DNA of 5,181 nucleotides from Syntrophomonadaceae bacterium (GTDB lineage: Bacteria > Bacillota > Dethiobacteria > DTU022): NCBI GenBank assembly GCA_007130585.1, contig SLSE01000136.1, forward strand, positions 1 through 5,181, given 5' to 3'. Shown here one piece after another: positions 4,060 to 5,181 of this stretch; position 1 is the stretch's first letter, and each line of letters opens with the position of its first letter. The position numbers and the translations under genes are program-made. Under the pieces are notes generated by a model. The model was given only the letters and a program-made list of their open reading frames with translations, was not told where the DNA came from and searched no databases.

Positions 4060-5181
4060 ATGGGTAAAGCAATAGGTATTGACCTTGGCACAACCTTTTC
4101 CGCCATTGCGGCTATCGAAGGCGGAAAAGCAGAAATTATTACCAACGCGGAGGGCTCAAGAACCACTCCTTCGGTTGTTGCCTTTAAGGAATCAGACGAA
4201 AGGCTGATCGGCCAGGTGGCCAGGAGGCAGGCTGCCCTGAACCCGGAAAGAACCCTTTTTTCGGTTAAGCGCTTTATCGGCCGCAAGTACGACGAAGTTG
4301 AAGCCGAACGCAAGCTGGTTCCTTACACGGTAGTATCCGGCCCGAATAATGCTGTCCGCTTCCAGATTAACGACAAGCAGTTTGCGCCGGAAGAAATATC
4401 AGCCATGGTATTAAGGAAGCTGGTTGAAGATGCCTCGGCACACCTGGGCGAGAAGATCACCGACGCTGTCATCACGGTGCCGGCTTATTTTAACGACGCC
4501 CAGCGCCAGGCAACCAAGGATGCCGGAAAAATTGCCGGCCTGAACGTGCTGCGCATAATCAACGAACCGACTGCCGCTTCGATGGCTTACGGCCTCGACA
4601 AAAAAGAAAATGAAACCATCCTTGTTTTCGACCTGGGTGGAGGAACTTTTGACGTGTCGATCCTGGAAGTCGGCGAAGGCGTGTTCGAGGTAAAATCAAC
4701 TCACGGAGATACACACCTTGGCGGCGACAACTTTGACAAGGTCATCGTTGACCACCTGGCCGAGGAGTTCAAGAAAGACCAGGGAATCGACCTCCGTGAA
4801 GACAAGCAGGCCCTGCAGAGGTTAATCGAGGCCGCCGAAAAGGCTAAAGTGGAGCTGTCTTCGACATCGGAAACGTCAATCAGCATTCCATTTATCACTG
4901 CCAGCGCAGAAGGCCCGAAGCACCTCGACACCAGGCTGACCAGGGCCAAGTTCGATGATCTGACCCATCACCTGGTTGAACGCTGCCGGGAGCCAATCAA
5001 GAATGCACTTTCCGATGCGAAATTGAGCGAAAAAGAGATCGATGAGGTTATCCTCGTCGGCGGCTCAACCCGCATACCGGCCGTTCAGAAACTGGTCCGG
5101 GAGATAATCGGCAAGGATCCCAACCAGAGTGTTAACCCCGATGAAGTTGTTGCTCTCGGGGCGGCCATCCAGGCCGGGGTC
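4060..5181 (+). CDS. dnaK: Hsp70 chaperone DnaK, N-terminal ATPase part (cut by window edge)
   Basis: 374 codons are present and the frame is open at the edge, so only the ATPase domain is seen. DnaK binds exposed hydrophobic peptides and releases them in an ATP cycle with DnaJ and GrpE. Diagnostic motifs are IGIDLGTT (5-12), catalytic Lys70 in SVKRFIGR, VITVPAYFNDAQRQATKDAG, INEPTAAS, FDLGGGTFDVSIL, GDTHLGGD and ILVGGSTRIPAVQ. Between FIGRKYDEV and APEEIS there are about 22 more residues than in Bacillus DnaK, the insert typical of diderm and Chloroflexi-type proteins. EPTAASMAYGL has Met where Leu is usual. The start is ATG 4060, with GAGGTGA six bases upstream (4047-4053). The upstream partner is a rubredoxin-like gene rather than grpE, so this may be a second dnaK copy. 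Confidence 0.96.
   Translation, partial: MGKAIGIDLGTTFSAIAAIEGGKAEIITNAEGSRTTPSVVAFKESDERLIGQVARRQAALNPERTLFSVKRFIGRKYDEVEAERKLVPYTVVSGPNNAVRFQINDKQFAPEEISAMVLRKLVEDASAHLGEKITDAVITVPAYFNDAQRQATKDAGKIAGLNVLRIINEPTAASMAYGLDKKENETILVFDLGGGTFDVSILEVGEGVFEVKSTHGDTHLGGDNFDKVIVDHLAEEFKKDQGIDLREDKQALQRLIEAAEKAKVELSSTSETSISIPFITASAEGPKHLDTRLTRAKFDDLTHHLVERCREPIKNALSDAKLSEKEIDEVILVGGSTRIPAVQKLVREIIGKDPNQSVNPDEVVALGAAIQAGV

Noticed and set aside
4035..4313. - strand open frame opposite the start of dnaK, and a similar one at 4701-4949
   Set aside because: Both mirror conserved dnaK codons, have Ser/Leu-rich shadow composition and no family features.

Overview
The window looks like bacterial chromosome from an anaerobe, most likely a Clostridia-type Firmicute or another low-to-mid-GC lineage. 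The clues are strong purine-rich Shine-Dalgarno (SD) sequences (GGGAGG, GGGGAGG, AGGGGAG), sigma-A-type promoters including a perfect TTGACA-N17-TATAAT, frequent GTG/TTG starts and a rubredoxin-type protein. One clue points elsewhere: the DnaK ATPase domain carries the roughly 22-residue insert usual in diderm and Chloroflexi-type DnaKs and absent from the classical Bacillus DnaK. I do not name a species.

Layout. At 1-126 is the C-terminus of a HepT-family (DUF86) toxin on +, followed by a hairpin and T-tract at 177-203. At 211-857, on -, is an AbrB-type antitoxin/PIN toxin pair (VapBC type) whose TTGCCA-N17-TATAAT promoter overlaps a perfect 10-bp inverted repeat, a likely autoregulatory operator. 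About 200 bp with no recognisable gene follow. At 1133-2637, on -, is a two-gene operon: a cytidylate-kinase-like protein fused to a C-terminal PD-(D/E)XK-like region, and a hypoxanthine phosphoribosyltransferase coupled to it by a GTGA overlap. Its leader can fold so that its Shine-Dalgarno sequence is buried. A compact divergent control region (about 2640-2815) separates it from a second pair on + (2816-3575), a Phd/YefM-type antitoxin and a PIN toxin that lacks one of the usual four active-site acids. At 3659-4021 is a rubredoxin-like protein with a helical tail, and from 4060 to the window edge is the first 374 residues of DnaK.

Together: three toxin-antitoxin units of different types (one cut by the edge) flank a purine-salvage operon. 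The first pair is clearly more AT-rich than the rest (hand counts: 26/60 and 25/60 G+C at 241-300 and 361-420, against 35/60 at 2281-2340 and 4441-4500), which suggests a different origin. The rubredoxin-like/dnaK pair is not the usual hrcA-grpE-dnaK-dnaJ arrangement, and no CIRCE element is visible in front of it.

The most notable items are the kinase/nuclease-like fusion coupled to hpt, its structured leader, the PIN toxin with Gly in place of the third acid, and the rubredoxin-like/dnaK pairing.
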